A stretch of DNA of 64,000 bases from NCBI RefSeq assembly GCF_014489515.1, contig NZ_CP060782.1, positions 806,001-870,000 on the forward strand, read 5' to 3'. The position numbers and the translations under genes are program-made. A model generated the notes under the pieces. It made no database searches, was not told the origin of the DNA, and worked only from the letters and a program-made list of their open reading frames with translations. How positions within the stretch are numbered: the stretch's first letter is position 1; each line of letters starts with the position of its first letter. This stretch comes from Sphingomonas sediminicola. Lineage in GTDB: Bacteria > Pseudomonadota > Alphaproteobacteria > Sphingomonadales > Sphingomonadaceae. Positions 46,885 through 55,214 of this stretch are shown here, in pieces.

Positions 46885-47355
46885 ATGGGCGCGCATCACC
46901 ACCACTTGCACGAAGGCGAGTCGCTGACGGAAGCGGCGCGCGAGCAGCTGACCAGCCGCGGCGAGCAGTGGACCGACATGCGGGCCGCGGTGTTCGAGGC
47001 CCTGGCAGGGTTCGACCGTCCGGCAAGCGCTTATGACATTGCCGAGGCCGTCTCCGGCAAGCAGGGGCGGCGGGTCGCAGCGAACAGCGTCTATCGTATC
47101 CTCGACCTGTTCGTCGGCGCGAACTTGGCCCGCCGGGTTGAAAGCGCCAACGCCTATGTCGCCAACGCCCATCCGGACTGCCTGCACGACTGCATCTTCC
47201 TGATCTGCGACACTTGCGGACAGGCCGTGCACATCGACGACGATGCGCTCTCGGGTGGGGTCAGGAAGGCGGCTGCAAGCGCCGGCTTCTCATCCGCCAG
47301 GCCGGTGATCGAGGTCCGTGGAACCTGCGGCGACTGCGGGGATGACCGCAGCTGA
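46885..47355 (+). CDS. zur: Zinc uptake regulator Zur (Fur family)
   Basis: 156 residues from ATG 46885. The N-terminus is His-rich (MGAHHHHLHEGESLTEAARE). The winged HTH spans WTDMRAAVFEALAGFDRPAS to RRVAANSVYRILDLFVGANL. Zn sites are DCIFLICDTCGQAVHI (CxxC) and RGTCGDCGDD (CxxC). Position behind a MerC-like gene with a Zur-type operator favours Zur over Fur. Confidence 0.88.
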   Translation: MGAHHHHLHEGESLTEAAREQLTSRGEQWTDMRAAVFEALAGFDRPASAYDIAEAVSGKQGRRVAANSVYRILDLFVGANLARRVESANAYVANAHPDCLHDCIFLICDTCGQAVHIDDDALSGGVRKAAASAGFSSARPVIEVRGTCGDCGDDRS

Positions 47356-47428
47356 GCATTTTCTGAGCAATTGCTGAGAATGGGACTCGTTCGTGACAAG
47401 GTTTCGGGTTCCGGATAAGGCCTGTTCC

Positions 47429-49354
47429 ATGTCCGACCGGCCAGAAACACCGTTGCTCGATACGGTTCAGTATCCCGCAGACATCCGCAAGCTCGACAGG
47501 GAAAAGCTTTCGCAGCTTGCCGATGAGCTGCGACAGGAAGTCATTTCCGCCGTCTCCGTGACGGGCGGTCACCTTGGCGCGGGCCTGGGCGTCGTCGAGC
47601 TGACGGTCGCGCTGCACTATGTTTTCAACACGCCCGACGACAAATTGATCTGGGACGTTGGACACCAGGCCTATCCGCACAAGATCGTGACCGGTCGGCG
47701 AGACCGCATCCGTACGCTTCGCCAAGGCGGAGGGCTCAGCGGCTTCACTAGGCGGAGCGAGAGCGAATACGATCCCTTCGGTGCGGCTCACAGCTCGACG
47801 TCCATTTCGGCGGCTCTCGGCTTCGCCATCGCCAATAAGCTAGCCCACCAATCCGGTAAGGCGATCGCGGTCATCGGCGACGGGGCGATGAGCGCAGGCA
47901 TGGCCTACGAGGCGATGAACAATGCCGCTGCGGCCGGCAACCGGCTGGTTGTCATTCTAAACGACAATGACATGTCGATCGCGCCGCCGGTCGGAAGTCT
48001 GCGCAACGCGCTCGCGCGGCTGGTCAGCTCGAGCAAGTATCTTGCTCCTCGCAAGTTGGCGCAGAAACTCGCCCGCGCCATGCCGGAGCCGCTCCATCGC
48101 ACGGCACGTCGCGTCGAAGAATATGCGCGCGGCCTGTTCACGGGCGGCACGCTCTTCGACGAATTAGGCTTCTATTACGTCGGCCCCGTCGACGGGCATG
48201 ACGTCGAGGCGCTGGTCGAAGTCCTCGAGAACGTCCGCGACGCCGATATCGGGCCGATGCTGGTCCATGTCGTCACTCACAAGGGCAAGGGCTACGGTCC
48301 GGCGGAGAATTCAGCGGACAAGTATCACGGTGTCGTCAAGTTCGACGTCGTGTCCGGCAAGCAGGATAAGGGACCCGGCGGCGGTCCTCCGTCCTATCAG
48401 AACGTTTTCGGCGAAACCCTCGCCAAGCTGGCCGAAACCGACAGCCGAATCTGCGCGATTACGGCTGCGATGCCTTCCGGAACCGGGGTAGACAAATTCG
48501 CGGCCGCTCATCCCGAGCGGGCGTTCGACGTCGGTATCGCCGAGCAGCATGGTGTTACTTTTGCCGCCGGGCTTGCGGCGCAGGGCATGCGCCCGTTCGT
48601 CGCGATATACTCGACCTTTCTTCAGCGCGCCTACGACCAGGTCGTCCACGATGTGGCGATCCAGAATTTGCCGGTTCGTTTCGCGATGGACCGCGCTGGC
48701 CTCGTCGGCGCTGATGGTGCGACCCACGCCGGTAGCTTCGATCTCGCCTATCTCTGCACTCTGCCGAATTTCGTGGTGATGGCCGCTGCGGACGAGGTGG
48801 AGCTCGTCAACATGGTTCACACCATGGCGCTCCACGACAGCGGGCCGATCGCGGTTCGCTATCCGCGCGGCGAGGGTCGCGGGATTGCGCTTCCGGAAAC
48901 CCCGCAGGCGCTGGAGATCGGCAAGGGACGGATCGTCCGCCAGGGCAGCAAGGTCGCGATCCTGTCGCTCGGAACGCGTCTGGCCGAGGCGGAGAAGGCG
49001 GCCGATCAGCTTGAGGCCAAGGGTCTGTCGACGACCGTGGCGGACCTGCGCTTCGCCAAGCCGCTTGACGAGGCGCTGATCCGCAAGCTCCTGACGACGC
49101 ACGAAGTCGCGGTGACGATCGAGGAAGCCTCGATCGGTGGACTTGGCGCCCATGTCCTGACGATGGCCAGCGACGAAGGCCTGACCGATGCGGGGCTCAA
49201 GATCCGCACGATGCGCCTGCCCGACGCCTTCCAGGAGCATGACAAGCCCGAGAAGCAATATGACGAGGCGCACCTAAACGCCCCGCATATCGTCGAGATG
49301 GTGCTCAAGGCGCTTCGCGTGAACAGCGCCGGCGTCGAAGAGGTGCGGGCGTAG
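47429..49354 (+). CDS. dxs: 1-deoxy-D-xylulose-5-phosphate synthase Dxs
   Basis: About 641 residues from ATG 47429 (a TTG/GTG start further upstream would add 12 unconserved residues). First MEP-pathway enzyme, TPP-dependent. Motifs: [20 protein letters not shown], the TPP loop [20 protein letters not shown], then [16 protein letters not shown] (read as [12 protein letters not shown]), [20 protein letters not shown] (catalytic Glu), and [15 protein letters not shown]. It feeds isoprenoid precursors to ispH and the crt genes 36 kb away in this window. Confidence 0.96.
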   Translation: MSDRPETPLLDTVQYPADIRKLDREKLSQLADELRQEVISAVSVTGGHLGAGLGVVELTVALHYVFNTPDDKLIWDVGHQAYPHKIVTGRRDRIRTLRQGGGLSGFTRRSESEYDPFGAAHSSTSISAALGFAIANKLAHQSGKAIAVIGDGAMSAGMAYEAMNNAAAAGNRLVVILNDNDMSIAPPVGSLRNALARLVSSSKYLAPRKLAQKLARAMPEPLHRTARRVEEYARGLFTGGTLFDELGFYYVGPVDGHDVEALVEVLENVRDADIGPMLVHVVTHKGKGYGPAENSADKYHGVVKFDVVSGKQDKGPGGGPPSYQNVFGETLAKLAETDSRICAITAAMPSGTGVDKFAAAHPERAFDVGIAEQHGVTFAAGLAAQGMRPFVAIYSTFLQRAYDQVVHDVAIQNLPVRFAMDRAGLVGADGATHAGSFDLAYLCTLPNFVVMAAADEVELVNMVHTMALHDSGPIAVRYPRGEGRGIALPETPQALEIGKGRIVRQGSKVAILSLGTRLAEAEKAADQLEAKGLSTTVADLRFAKPLDEALIRKLLTTHEVAVTIEEASIGGLGAHVLTMASDEGLTDAGLKIRTMRLPDAFQEHDKPEKQYDEAHLNAPHIVEMVLKALRVNSAGVEEVRA

Positions 49355-49374
49355 CCAAGGTCCGCGCCGATCAG

Positions 49375-50586
49375 TTGTTGGTGAGCCGCGGGCTCGCCGA
49401 CAGCCGTACCAAGGCTCAGGCGCTGATCATGGCTGGAGCGGTGTTTAGTGGGGAGAGGAAGCTCGCCAAGCCGGGCGATATGCTCGCCGAGGACGCGCCG
49501 CTGGAAGTGCGCGGTAAAGACCATCCTTGGGTCTCACGCGGAGGTATCAAGCTCGATCACGGGCTGGCGCACTTCTGCCTCGACGTGAGCGGCGCGGTGG
49601 CGCTCGATGTCGGGTCGTCGACTGGTGGCTTTACGGACGTCCTGCTGTCGCGCGGTGCGGCCAAGGTCTACGCGATCGACGTCGGCACTAATCAGCTGGC
49701 GTGGAAGCTTCGGCAGGACCCGCGGGTTGTCGTCCACGAGCAGACCAATGCGCGCTTCCTGACCGCCGACCAGGTTCCGGAGCCGATCGACATCGTCGTC
49801 TGCGACGCTAGCTTCATTGCGCTGGCGAAGGTCCTCGAAGCGCCGCTCAAGCTTGTCGGGCCGGGTGCCAAGTTGGTCGCTCTGGTGAAACCTCAGTTCG
49901 AAGCAGGTCGAGAAGATGTCGGAAAAGGTGGTGTAGTTCGTGACCCGGAAGTCCACGAGCGCGTTTGTGCACAGGCCAAAGGCTGGGTTGAGTCCCAAGG
50001 CTGGACCGTGCTTGGCGTGACACCAAGCCCGATCACCGGGCCCGAAGGCAATATTGAGTTCCTGCTGGGGCGGAGAAGAATGGCTGAAGCTGTCGAGCGT
50101 CGAGAATGGTGGAAGATCGCACTTGTCACGGTTCCGGCGATCATAATTGCCGGGTCCGCCAGCGGCTGGCTATCCAATTCCGGTTTCGGGAATCCCTGGT
50201 TCGACAGCCTCGCAAAGCCGTTCTTCATGCCGCCCGGCTGGGCGTTCGGCGTGGTGTGGCCGATCCTCTACGCACTGCTCGGGATCGCGCTTGCCCTGAT
50301 CCTGGTCGAACCGCCGTCGGACCGCCGCCGCAACGCACTGTTGGCCTTTTTCGCGCAGTTGGCGCTCAATTTCGCCTGGTCGCCGATTTTCTTCGCGGCA
50401 CACGCGATCCAGATCGCACTTGGCGTAATTGTCGTGATGGCAGCGCTCGCCGCTTTCACCGCGGGCCAGTTCCGCCGGATCCGGCCGCTCGCTGGTTACC
50501 TGATGGTGCCGTACCTGCTTTGGCTCTGCTTCGCGGCGACGCTCAATTCCGCAATCGGCCGGCTCAATCCAGGCGCTAGCGTTTAG
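49375..50586 (+). CDS. tlyA: TlyA-type rRNA 2'-O-methyltransferase read through into a TspO/MBR protein
   Basis: A single 403-codon frame. Residues 1-235 are TlyA: an S4 domain (VSRGLADSRTKAQALIMAGA) and an FtsJ-like methyltransferase (VALDVGSSTGGFTDVLLSRG, LVKPQFEAGREDVGKGGVVR). In-frame AKVRADQ upstream of the TTG suggests the true start is a few codons earlier. Residues about 236-403 are a TspO/MBR tryptophan-rich membrane protein (WFDSLAKPFFMPPGWAFGVV, LNFAWSPIFFAAHAIQ). TspO has its own ATG at 50080. One more G in GGGG 50067-50070 would stop TlyA at TGA 50085-50087, so these are probably two overlapping genes. Confidence 0.85.
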   Translation: MLVSRGLADSRTKAQALIMAGAVFSGERKLAKPGDMLAEDAPLEVRGKDHPWVSRGGIKLDHGLAHFCLDVSGAVALDVGSSTGGFTDVLLSRGAAKVYAIDVGTNQLAWKLRQDPRVVVHEQTNARFLTADQVPEPIDIVVCDASFIALAKVLEAPLKLVGPGAKLVALVKPQFEAGREDVGKGGVVRDPEVHERVCAQAKGWVESQGWTVLGVTPSPITGPEGNIEFLLGRRRMAEAVERREWWKIALVTVPAIIIAGSASGWLSNSGFGNPWFDSLAKPFFMPPGWAFGVVWPILYALLGIALALILVEPPSDRRRNALLAFFAQLALNFAWSPIFFAAHAIQIALGVIVVMAALAAFTAGQFRRIRPLAGYLMVPYLLWLCFAATLNSAIGRLNPGASV

Positions 50587-50668
50587 CCGCGCCAGGACGA
50601 CGTTCGTCGAATATCCCGCACGGTCCGTCATTCATGGTATAAGCGCCCTTCCAAAGAAGGGTGCGGGA

Positions 50669-51686
50669 TGATGAGACTCCTACCTGCTGCAGGACTACTT
50701 CTCCTCGGACGGCGCTGCCAGTGGCGGCGCAGACGATGAAATTACCGGTTGCTGCGGTCGAGGCTCCCGTTTCTCCCGTCCGGACCCAGCAATACGAGAC
50801 CATCGCCCAGTCGGATCAGGTCGACAGCACCACCCAAGCCACGAAGCTAAAGTTCAATCGTGACGATTACGACAGGATGACCGTGCCGGTTCGCGTCGCC
50901 GGGGCCGGGCCGTACCGTTTCTTGGTCGATACGGGCGCCGATCGGACTGCGATCTCGTCGGAGCTGGCCCAACGCCTAAGTCTTCACGATCGCGATCACG
51001 TGGTCCTTCATAGCGTGACCGGCGCTTCGGACATCGAGACTGCAAACGTTTCGGTTCTCGATGTCGCGGCGAAACAGGTGAAGAACGTCAACGCGGCACT
51101 CCTTGATTCCGCGCATATCGGCGCCGACGGCATCCTGGGCTTGGACTCGCTTCGTTCGCAGCGCGTCCTGTTCGATTTCAAGAAGCAGACTCTGACGATC
51201 GTTCCTTCCGAGACTTACGTTCGTGAAGACAAGGATACTATCGTTGTCACCGCGCGCGTGAAGAACGGCAGGTTGATCCTGACCCAGGCTCGCGCTGAGT
51301 CCACTCCCCTGACGCTGGTGGTCGATACCGGTGCGCAGATTTCGATCGGAAATGAGGCGCTCCGGCGAAAGCTTAGCCGCGGGAGTGTGAAGAGGACGGG
51401 ACCGGTCGAGCTGCAATCCGTGACCGGCGAGAAATTGGCGGGCGAATATACGATCGTTCGGGAGCTCACCGTGGGCGGCATCACGCTCAAAAAGCTTCCG
51501 ATCGTCTTTGCGGACTCGCACGCGTTCAAGCGGCTCGGCCTCAACGACAAGCCGGCGCTTCTCCTCGGCATGAATGCCCTTCGGAGTTTCGACCGCGTAT
51601 CGATCGATTTCTATCGCAAGAAGCTGAAGGTCGTCCTACCCGAAGAGGGCGCGCTCCAGACCAGGATGGTAGCTGCACTTCGCTGA
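50669..51686 (+). CDS. Secreted retropepsin-like aspartic protease with two DTG motifs (frameshifted)
   Basis: Starts at ATG 50669 (MMRLLPAAGLLLL). One base is lost at GG 50707-50708; restored the signal peptide runs to GTALPVAAQ. Two retropepsin-like halves follow, with RFLVDTGADRTAISSELAQR and LTLVVDTGAQISIGNEALRR, each keeping the catalytic DTG(A). About 338 residues. A single-chain two-lobe layout would form an active site without dimerising. Substrate and role unknown; a periplasmic location is predicted. Confidence 0.78.
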
Positions 51687-51815
51687 CGCCGCCCTCTGGC
51701 GGGCGCATTCGGGCTTCCCTATTTGACGTCGATGTGCTTCGCGCCTCCTGCAGGCGGCGCGTTCCATTGTCTAAATGCGTAGCTGAGCCCATCTGACGGG
51801 GCGGAGGAGACTAGT

Positions 51816-52115
51816 ATGCAGTCCGAGAACAAGCTGTTCGACGACTTCGTGAAAATGGTGAACGGCGTTGCCGGAACCATGGCCGGAGTAGGCCGCGAGG
51901 CCGAAGCGTCCGTGCGGGAGAAGGCGCGCGAATGGATGGCCGGTGCCGATTTCGTCGGCCGTGACGAGTTTGAGGCTGTAAAGGCGATGGCCGCGGCTGC
52001 CCGCGACGAGAATGAGGCCCTGAAGGCCCGGATCGCCGCTCTGGAAGCGAAGGCGACTCCTGCGGCTGCCAGCACCAAGAGAGCGCCGAGGCCGAAGGGC
52101 AGCCCGGAGGCGTGA
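51816..52115 (+). CDS. ubiK: UbiK accessory factor / BMFP domain protein
   Basis: 99 residues from ATG 51816, with GGAGGAG ahead of it. BMFP coiled-coil features: NKLFDDFVKMVNGVAGTMAG at the N-terminus and VGRDEFEAVKAMAAAARDEN then EALKARIAALEAK as trimeric coiled coil; the tail is Lys/Pro-rich. In enterobacteria this protein helps the UbiJ/ubiquinone assembly complex under oxygen. It overlaps the YbjN-type gene by 4 bases. Confidence 0.87.
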   Translation: MQSENKLFDDFVKMVNGVAGTMAGVGREAEASVREKAREWMAGADFVGRDEFEAVKAMAAAARDENEALKARIAALEAKATPAAASTKRAPRPKGSPEA

Positions 52116-52627
52116 ACCTGAGCGACGAAGAGGCCCAGGAAGAGCGCGACGACGGCGCTCCGATTGAAGTTCTCGACCAATATTTCGAGGCTCGCGGCTG
52201 GGCGTGCGAACGCTCTGGCGAAGGCGAAATCGTAGCGTCTGCGACCGGTAGCTGGACCCAGTACGAGCTTCGCGGCGTCTGGCGGCCGGAAGATCAGGTT
52301 CTGCAGTTTCTGGCGTTCCCGGACATCAAGGTGCCACCGGAGAAGCGCTCGGCGATCTATGAGAGCCTGGGCCTCATCAATGAGCAGCTGTGGCTCGGCC
52401 ATTTCGAGATGTGGTCGGGCTCCGGCCTGGTCGTGTTCCGTCACGCGACCATCCTGGACACGCGCGAAAGCGATGGATTTACCCTCGACCAGGCGGAAGC
52501 CATTATCGAAGCCGCTCTCGAGGAATGCGAGCGCTTCTACCCCGTCTTCCAGTTTGTACTCTGGGGCGGGAAATCGCCGGGCGAAGCCATCGCCGCGGCC
52601 CTGATCGACACCCACGGGGAGGCTTAA
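52112..52627 (+). CDS. YbjN domain protein
   Basis: 171 residues from GTG 52112. The fold related to type III secretion chaperones (YbjN) is read from VLDQYFEARGWACERSGEGE, LRGVWRPEDQVLQFLAFPDI and LGLINEQLWLGHFEMWSGSG. Acidic, no signal peptide. In E. coli, YbjN affects stress response and motility; the role here is unknown. It is coupled to ubiK in front and proC behind. Confidence 0.85.
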   Translation: MNLSDEEAQEERDDGAPIEVLDQYFEARGWACERSGEGEIVASATGSWTQYELRGVWRPEDQVLQFLAFPDIKVPPEKRSAIYESLGLINEQLWLGHFEMWSGSGLVVFRHATILDTRESDGFTLDQAEAIIEAALEECERFYPVFQFVLWGGKSPGEAIAAALIDTHGEA

Positions 52628-52628
52628 A

Positions 52629-53462
52629 CTGGTACTGAAACCGATCTGGTTCATCGGCTGCGGAAACATGTCCGGAGCAATGATCGAAGGCTGGCGCACT
52701 GCCGGCGCCGACCTGAGCGATGCTGTCGTCATTCGCCCGAGCGGCAAGCCTGTCGAAGGTCTTCGAGTCATCACGAATTATGCCGAGGCCGGCCCGCCGC
52801 CGCGGCTGGTCATCCTCGGATGCAAGCCGCAGCAGTTGGACGATGTCGTCACCCGGCTTTCAGCGCACCTGACCGCGCAGACCGTGGTCGTGTCTATCCT
52901 TGTCGGTGTCGAAGTTGCGACACTGCGCGAGAAATTCTGGACCGCCGGAGCGGTCGTCCGGGCACTTCCGAACCTTCCCGTCTCGGTGCGTCGCGGCGTG
53001 GTCGCGCTGTACGGCGACGATCTGCCGGGCGAGGTGCATGACGAGCTGTCGCAGCTGTTCGCACTGCTAGGTTTTGCAATGTGGACCAATACCGAGGCCA
53101 ATCTCGTGGCGATCGGCTCGGTCGCTGGCGCCGGACCGGCCTATGTTGCGAAGTTCATCGACGCTTTGACGAAGGCGGGCGTCGATCGCGGCCTGTCGAG
53201 CGAGACGGCCTCGACGATTGCGCTGGAAACGGTGCTCGGAACGGCATGGATGGCCGCCTCAACGCGGGAGACAATGGGCGAGATCGTCGAACGCGTCGCG
53301 AGCCCGGACGGCACGACGGCGGCCGGACTCGCAGTGCTTGGCCGGGATGATGTGCTCGACAAGCTCGTTTCGCTGACAACCGCCGCAGCTTCGCGTCGTG
53401 CCGGCGAACTCGCAGCGGAAGCGAAGGGCACTCAGCTTGCCGACGAGAACTCACCGTCCTAG
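52629..53462 (+). CDS. proC: Pyrroline-5-carboxylate reductase ProC
   Basis: Must begin upstream of the ATG at 52668 because the Rossmann motif WFIGCGNMSGAMIEGW precedes it. The first in-frame candidate is CTG 52629, 2 bases past ybjN, giving about 277 residues; a lost base at the start is also possible. Other motifs: LGCKPQQLDDVV, VVRALPNLPVSVRRGVVAL, GSVAGAGPAYVAKFIDALT. It reduces P5C to proline with NAD(P)H. Confidence 0.9.
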   Translation: MVLKPIWFIGCGNMSGAMIEGWRTAGADLSDAVVIRPSGKPVEGLRVITNYAEAGPPPRLVILGCKPQQLDDVVTRLSAHLTAQTVVVSILVGVEVATLREKFWTAGAVVRALPNLPVSVRRGVVALYGDDLPGEVHDELSQLFALLGFAMWTNTEANLVAIGSVAGAGPAYVAKFIDALTKAGVDRGLSSETASTIALETVLGTAWMAASTRETMGEIVERVASPDGTTAAGLAVLGRDDVLDKLVSLTTAAASRRAGELAAEAKGTQLADENSPS

Positions 53463-53489
53463 TCGCCAAAGCCTAACAGGGGCCATGAC

Positions 53490-54599
53490 ATGATCGGCGA
53501 ACTTTACGTGGAAGATAAAAGCCGTCTCGCCTTCGAACCCACGACGAAGCCCGTTCCGGCGGACGAGCGCGCCAAGCTCCTCGCCGATCCGGGTTTCGGC
53601 CGGGTTTTCACCGATCACATGGCGATCATTGAATATGATGAGAGCAAGGGCTGGCACGACGCGCGTGTCACCGCCCGCCATCCTTTCAAAATGGATCCGG
53701 CGTCGCCGGTACTTCATTACGCCCAGGAAATTTTCGAGGGCATGAAGGCGTATCGCAGGCCGGGCGGCGGCGTCGCGCTTTTTCGCCCGGACGCAAATGC
53801 GCGCCGGTTCGCCAAATCGGCCATTCGCTTGGCTATGCCGCCGTTGCCGGAAGAGATGTTCCTGGAATCCGTTCGTGGGCTCGTGCGTGCGGACCGGGAA
53901 TGGATTCCGGAGACGGAAGACGGTTCCCTCTATCTTCGCCCGTTCATGATTGCGAACGGCTCGTTCCTTGGGATGAGGCCTTCGACTGAGTTCATTTACG
54001 CCGTTATCGCATCGTCGGTCGGAGCCTACTTCAAAGGCAATGCGCCGAGCGTGTCGCTCTGGGTCACGCGGGAATATGTGCGAGCTGCGCCCGGTGGGAC
54101 CGGCGAAGCGAAGTGCGGGGGCAATTACGCCGGCAGCCTGATCGCGCAGGCCGAAGCGATCCGCAATGGATGCGACCAAGTCGTCTTTCTGGATGCGATC
54201 GAGCGGCGCTGGGTCGAAGAGCTTGGCGGAATGAATGTCTTCTTCGTCTTCGACGACGGATCGATCCGGACCCCGCCGCTGGACGGCACCATCCTGCACG
54301 GGGTTACCCGCGATTCCCTGCTGACGTTGGCTCGCGACATGGGTGCGCCGGTTCGCGAGGAGCCTTATTCGATCGAGCAGTGGAAGGCGGATGCCGAAAG
54401 CGGACGGCTGACGGAGGCCTTCGCCTGCGGAACCGCCGCGGTCGTCACGCCGATCGGACGGGTAAAAGGCGTGGACGGCGAGTTCACCATCGGCGGTCAG
54501 TCGGTCGGCCCGCTGACCATGCGCCTGCGCTCGGCACTGGTCGACATCCAGCGCGGCCATGCTCCCGACCCGTACGGCTGGACCGAGCGGGTACTCTGA
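53490..54599 (+). CDS. ilvE: Branched-chain amino acid aminotransferase IlvE
   Basis: 369 residues from ATG 53490. A fold-type IV PLP enzyme of the long (type II) BCAT form. The PLP lysine is in AKCGGNYAGSLIAQ, with DQVVFLDAIERRWVEELGGM and the C-terminal FACGTAAVVTPIGRVKG loop. HYAQEIFEGMKAYRRPGGGV and LYLRPFMIANGSFLGMRP are conserved. It catalyses the last step of Leu/Ile/Val synthesis. It follows proC by 27 bases. Confidence 0.95.
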   Translation: MIGELYVEDKSRLAFEPTTKPVPADERAKLLADPGFGRVFTDHMAIIEYDESKGWHDARVTARHPFKMDPASPVLHYAQEIFEGMKAYRRPGGGVALFRPDANARRFAKSAIRLAMPPLPEEMFLESVRGLVRADREWIPETEDGSLYLRPFMIANGSFLGMRPSTEFIYAVIASSVGAYFKGNAPSVSLWVTREYVRAAPGGTGEAKCGGNYAGSLIAQAEAIRNGCDQVVFLDAIERRWVEELGGMNVFFVFDDGSIRTPPLDGTILHGVTRDSLLTLARDMGAPVREEPYSIEQWKADAESGRLTEAFACGTAAVVTPIGRVKGVDGEFTIGGQSVGPLTMRLRSALVDIQRGHAPDPYGWTERVL

Positions 54600-54603
54600 T
54601 CCG

Positions 54604-54942
54604 CTAGAGCGCTTCGGCGAAGATCGACAGGTCGAGTGTTTCGCTCGGGCCGAACCAGATCACATGCTCGGTATGGTCTGCGAAGTCCTCGCCGGTGCTG
54701 GTGTGCGCGAAGATCGTCAGCCCGTTGCGGTGGAGGGCCATCCATTGCGCGAAATCCCCAAATTGCTCCGGACGCACCGTGAGTTGGCAGCTTCCGCGAG
54801 GGTGGGGACCGACGGGATTCGTATGGAAGCGCCCCACTGGAACGCCGAACTTTGCGTGGGCAGCTTCGGCAAGCTTTTGAGCGCGGTCGAGCTGGTCCGC
54901 ATCGAAATAGATGTGGGCGTGAAAGTCGCGGATGGCGTTCAT
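54604..54942 (-). CDS. DOPA 4,5-dioxygenase family protein
   Basis: 112 residues from ATG 54942. Small vicinal-type ring-cleaving fold with metal-ligand His in RDFHAHIYFDADQLDRAQKL, PVGRFHTNPVGPHPRGSCQL and LTIFAHTSTGEDFADHTEHV. Bacterial members are widespread and their true substrate is usually unknown. It converges with ilvE, leaving 4 bases between their ends. Confidence 0.87.
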   Translation of the reverse strand: MNAIRDFHAHIYFDADQLDRAQKLAEAAHAKFGVPVGRFHTNPVGPHPRGSCQLTVRPEQFGDFAQWMALHRNGLTIFAHTSTGEDFADHTEHVIWFGPSETLDLSIFAEAL

Positions 54943-55044
54943 GGCGCGCCATTTAGCAGAGGCGGAGCCAAAGGCTAAGCTTGGGGTTCCCTTGGGAGAA
55001 GCGGCGGGTATAAGCGCGCTTCCCCGCATCGACGGGCCGCCTGC

Positions 55045-55119
55045 TGGGGCGTCGCCAAGTGGTAAGGCACCGGTTTTTGGTACCGGCATTCGCAGGTTCG
55101 AATCCTGCCGCCCCAGCCA
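55045..55119 (+). tRNA. tRNA-Gln (TTG)
   Basis: The acceptor arm TGGGGCG pairs with CGCCCCA (with a G-T-free 7-bp stem). The anticodon arm CCGGT/ACCGG holds the loop TTTTGGT with anticodon TTG. The T arm GCAGG/CCTGC has loop TTCGAAT. The CCA end is encoded. Confidence 0.95.
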
Positions 55120-55146
55120 GTACGAATATCGCCGAACTCGGCGCTC

Positions 55147-55171
55147 TTGACCCTGACATTGTGTCAAGGTC
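55147..55171 (+). promoter_or_regulatory. MerR/CueR-type promoter dyad before the copper ATPase
   Basis: TTGACC (55147-55152) can serve as -35. The arms GACCCTGAC (55149-55157) and GTCAAGGTC (55163-55171) are reverse complements with one mismatch, 5 bases apart. A dyad set just after the -35 is typical of CueR-controlled promoters. The -10 is not clear. The ATPase starts 43 bases downstream. Confidence 0.65.
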
Positions 55172-55214
55172 CAAAAGCGCCCACATGACGAGTCGAGAAG
55201 GCGAGGAATGCGTC

